The notes under the pieces were generated by a model. That model ran no database searches and was not told the origin of the DNA. It saw only the letters and a program-made list of their open reading frames with translations. A stretch of 15,214 nt of DNA from positions 1 to 15,214 of the forward strand of contig CAMDSI010000034.1 in NCBI GenBank assembly GCA_945906915.1, in the 5' to 3' direction. The position numbers were made by a program, and so were the translations under genes. This DNA is from Spirosoma fluviale (lineage in GTDB: Bacteria; Bacteroidota; Bacteroidia; Cytophagales; Spirosomataceae). This document shows, piece after piece, positions 13,512 through 15,214 of the stretch; the stretch's first letter is position 1, and every line of letters begins with the position of its first letter.

Positions 13512-13971
13512 TCCAGAAGAGAATTTTGCGGCCTTAGGCCTTGTGCTTCCACCGGCTCCTAAACCTTTAGGAGTTTACAAACCAGGTTTACAGGTAGATC
13601 ATTTCTATTATGTTTCAGGCCATGGTACGGTGCAAACAGATGGATCGTTGATCATCGGTCGAATCGGTGCGGATCTCGATATCGAGGAAGGGAAATTAGC
13701 GGCACGTCAGGTGGGTTTGGCTATTTTGGCGACCTTAAAAGCACAATTAGGATCGTTGAATCGCATCAAACGCGTGATTAAAGTCCTAGGCATGGTCAAT
13801 GCGACGGAGGATTTTTTGCGTCATCCTTATGTCATTAACGGGTGTAGTGAATTGTTCGCTCAGGTTTGGGGAGAAGAAAATGGCATAGGCGTTCGTTCCG
13901 CCGTGGGAATGGGAACTTTACCCGATAATATTCCGGTAGAAATCGAAGCAGTTTTCGAGCTAAACGATTAA
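13498..13971 (+). CDS. RidA (YjgF/YER057c/UK114) family protein
   Basis: The 157-residue protein is a RidA-family member of the longer subfamily, with an N-terminal stretch (LGLVLPPAPKPLGVYKPGLQ, 13-32) ahead of the core fold. VSGHGTV at 39-45, the helix LAARQVGLAILATLKAQLG (68-86), KVLGMVNATEDF (95-106) and GVRSAVGMGTLPDNIPVEIE (131-150) follow the family pattern. R133 corresponds to the conserved arginine that holds the carboxylate of enamine/imine intermediates in RidA, which deaminates reactive products of PLP enzymes and, in principle, iminoaspartate from NadB. That link to NAD synthesis is inference only. Its ATG overlaps the glucosidase gene by 14 bases, so they form an operon. Its stop interlocks with that of nadA on the other strand, overlapping by four bases. 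Confidence 0.9.
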   Translation: MAKTSPEENFAALGLVLPPAPKPLGVYKPGLQVDHFYYVSGHGTVQTDGSLIIGRIGADLDIEEGKLAARQVGLAILATLKAQLGSLNRIKRVIKVLGMVNATEDFLRHPYVINGCSELFAQVWGEENGIGVRSAVGMGTLPDNIPVEIEAVFELND

Positions 13972-14954
13972 ACAGAGATGTTTAACATGGCTTTCAGTGC
14001 TTTATAGGCAGGAACGCGTATTTCTTCGGCTAAATGAATTTCCGGCAGCTCATAATACAAGGCATTGTATAATTTCTCTAACGTATTCATCTTCATATAA
14101 GGACATTCACTGCAAGCGCAGGTATTTTGTTCATTAGCAGGCGCCGGAATCAAGTGCTTGTGCGGAACAGATTGCTTCATCTTGTGTAAGATACCCGCCT
14201 CTGTCGCCACAATGAACGTCGAATTAGGCGACGTTTCCACGAATTTCAATAAGGCCGTCGTCGATCCTACATAATCCGCTTCTTTCAAAATCACTTCCTT
14301 GCATTCTGGGTGAGCAATCAAAAGCGCCTCCGGATATTCTTGCTTTAAAACGGCTAATTTCTCTAAGGATATATCGATATGCACCATGCAGGCACCTTCC
14401 CAAAGAATCAACTCCCGTCCCGTCTTATGCGCCACATAACGGCCTAAATTCGCATCTGGGGCGAAAATAATTTCGCGATCCGCTGGAATAGATTCCACGA
14501 TTTGAACCGCATTCGAAGAGGTACAAATGATGTCCGTCATCGCTTTAATATCTGCAGAGCAATTGATATAGGAAACGACAATTGCGTTCGGGTGTTTCGC
14601 TTTTAAAGCGGCAAATTCTGCTACGGGAACGGAGTCCGCCAGCGAGCAACCCGCATTAAAATCGGGTACTACCACTTTCTTCGTCGGATTCAATATTTTA
14701 GCCGTTTCGCCCATGAAATGAACGCCACAAAAGACAATCAAATCCGCCTCCGTATTTTCCGCAGCTTGAGATAAACCCAAACTATCGCCTACATAATCAG
14801 CTATTTCTTGAATTTCACCATCCACATAATAGTGCGCTAAAATCACCGCATTTTTCTCCTTCTTCAATCGTTGGATTTCGGTGATTAATTCCACACCTTT
14901 TGGTGTAGATCGGGCAATGTAGCCCACAGCATTTGCTTCTTCGATTAAATTCAT
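13968..14954 (-). CDS. nadA: Quinolinate synthase
   Basis: The 328-residue enzyme condenses iminoaspartate with dihydroxyacetone phosphate to quinolinate using a 4Fe-4S cluster. HYYVDGEIQEIADYVGDSLG (41-60) is the N-terminal signature. The three cluster cysteines are in the expected places: C76 in VFCGVHFMGETA, C189 in LWEGACMVH, and C284 in CSECPYMKMN, where C281 gives a CxxC pair. Further conserved blocks are SYINCSADIKA (128-138), FAPDANLGRYV (164-174) and HPECKEVILKEADYVGST (215-232). Length is normal for the shorter type of NadA. The ATG at 14954 overlaps the nadC stop (ATGA), so nadC and nadA form an operon with nadC first. Its stop overlaps that of the convergent RidA-family gene. It depends on NadB, encoded 12 kb away at the other end of the window. 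Confidence 0.97.
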   Translation of the reverse strand: MNLIEEANAVGYIARSTPKGVELITEIQRLKKEKNAVILAHYYVDGEIQEIADYVGDSLGLSQAAENTEADLIVFCGVHFMGETAKILNPTKKVVVPDFNAGCSLADSVPVAEFAALKAKHPNAIVVSYINCSADIKAMTDIICTSSNAVQIVESIPADREIIFAPDANLGRYVAHKTGRELILWEGACMVHIDISLEKLAVLKQEYPEALLIAHPECKEVILKEADYVGSTTALLKFVETSPNSTFIVATEAGILHKMKQSVPHKHLIPAPANEQNTCACSECPYMKMNTLEKLYNALYYELPEIHLAEEIRVPAYKALKAMLNISV

Positions 14955-15214
14955 TTTGCTTTTAGGCTTAAATCTAAACTCTTTACCTGGTGGGTTAAAG
15001 CCCCCACGGATATGTAATCTACCCCGGTTTCGCCATAGGCGCGGAGTGTTTTTTCTGTGATTCCACCAGACGCTTCTGTCGCGAAACGTCCATCAATTTT
15101 TCTAATCGCATCGCGGAGGCGATCGGGTGTAAAATTATCTAACATAATGCGTTTTACCCCACCTATCGCTAGCACTTCGTCTAATTCTGTTTCATTTCTC
15201 ACCTCAATCATCAC
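14951..15214 (-). CDS. nadC: Quinolinate phosphoribosyltransferase, C-terminal part (cut by window end)
   Basis: The frame runs from the window edge to a stop at 14951 and holds the last 88 codons of a gene that is normally about 280 codons long; the ATG near the edge is internal. Family motifs are MIEVRNETELDEVL (start of the visible part, giving one of the acidic metal ligands), IMLDNFTPDRLRDAI, EASGGITEKTLRAYGETGVDYISVGALTHQ with the phosphate-binding Gly-Gly loop, and the SLDLSLKAK tail. NadC converts quinolinate and PRPP to nicotinate mononucleotide, carbon dioxide and pyrophosphate. The 4-base ATGA overlap with nadA shows that the two are expressed together. Confidence 0.95.
   Translation of the reverse strand: MMIEVRNETELDEVLAIGGVKRIMLDNFTPDRLRDAIRKIDGRFATEASGGITEKTLRAYGETGVDYISVGALTHQVKSLDLSLKAK

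Overview
The window looks like ordinary chromosome from a member of the Bacteroidota, most likely a Cytophagales-type bacterium. The evidence is the gene families present (a GSCFA-domain protein, a Mrp ATPase carrying TPAELPENKYY where many homologues have a Cys-x-x-Cys), moderate GC content, weak Shine-Dalgarno sites, and a perfect Bacteroidota-type -7 box (TATATTTG at 3174-3181). The assignment is inferred from family resemblance only; there is no rRNA marker here. No transposase, phage gene, CRISPR array, tRNA or rRNA was found, and no gene-free stretch exceeds 300 bases.

Layout. Positions 1-287 (-) hold the start of a membrane-anchored coiled-coil protein. nadB (407-1987, +) converges with, and overlaps by 18 bases, a minus-strand pair: a small methyltransferase-like protein followed by udk. 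Divergent from that pair is a tightly coupled plus-strand trio: gamma-carbonic anhydrase, a SixA-like histidine phosphatase and a 42-residue membrane peptide. It ends in a 200-base convergent intergenic region (4278-4479) filled with structured repeats: six complete short hairpin units joined by TTAGTCG, one further hairpin, then heptamer repeats arranged as an inverted repeat.

A six-gene minus-strand operon (10780 to 4480) follows, with joints between an 8-base overlap and a 23-base gap: a DUF885 zinc-hydrolase lipoprotein, a GSCFA-domain protein, mrp, an Nfu-type Fe-S scaffold, an oversized D-Ala-D-Ala-ligase-like ATP-grasp enzyme and a DinB/YfiT-like protein. Divergent from it, across an 88-base region with a perfect 16-base palindrome, are an 880-residue GH63/MGH1-like glucosidase and an overlapping RidA-family gene. 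RidA converges with nadA-nadC (-), which is cut by the window end.

How the genes fit together. NadB and NadA make quinolinate from aspartate and NadC converts it to nicotinate mononucleotide, so the whole de novo NAD branch lies at the two ends of the window, separated by 12 kb. NadA carries an Fe-S cluster; Mrp and Nfu are Fe-S delivery proteins, so the link is plausible but only inferred. Most genes are housekeeping. The parts that best repay attention are the hairpin repeat array, the 16-base palindrome, the enlarged ligase and the small coupled membrane peptide. No convincing new multi-gene system was seen.
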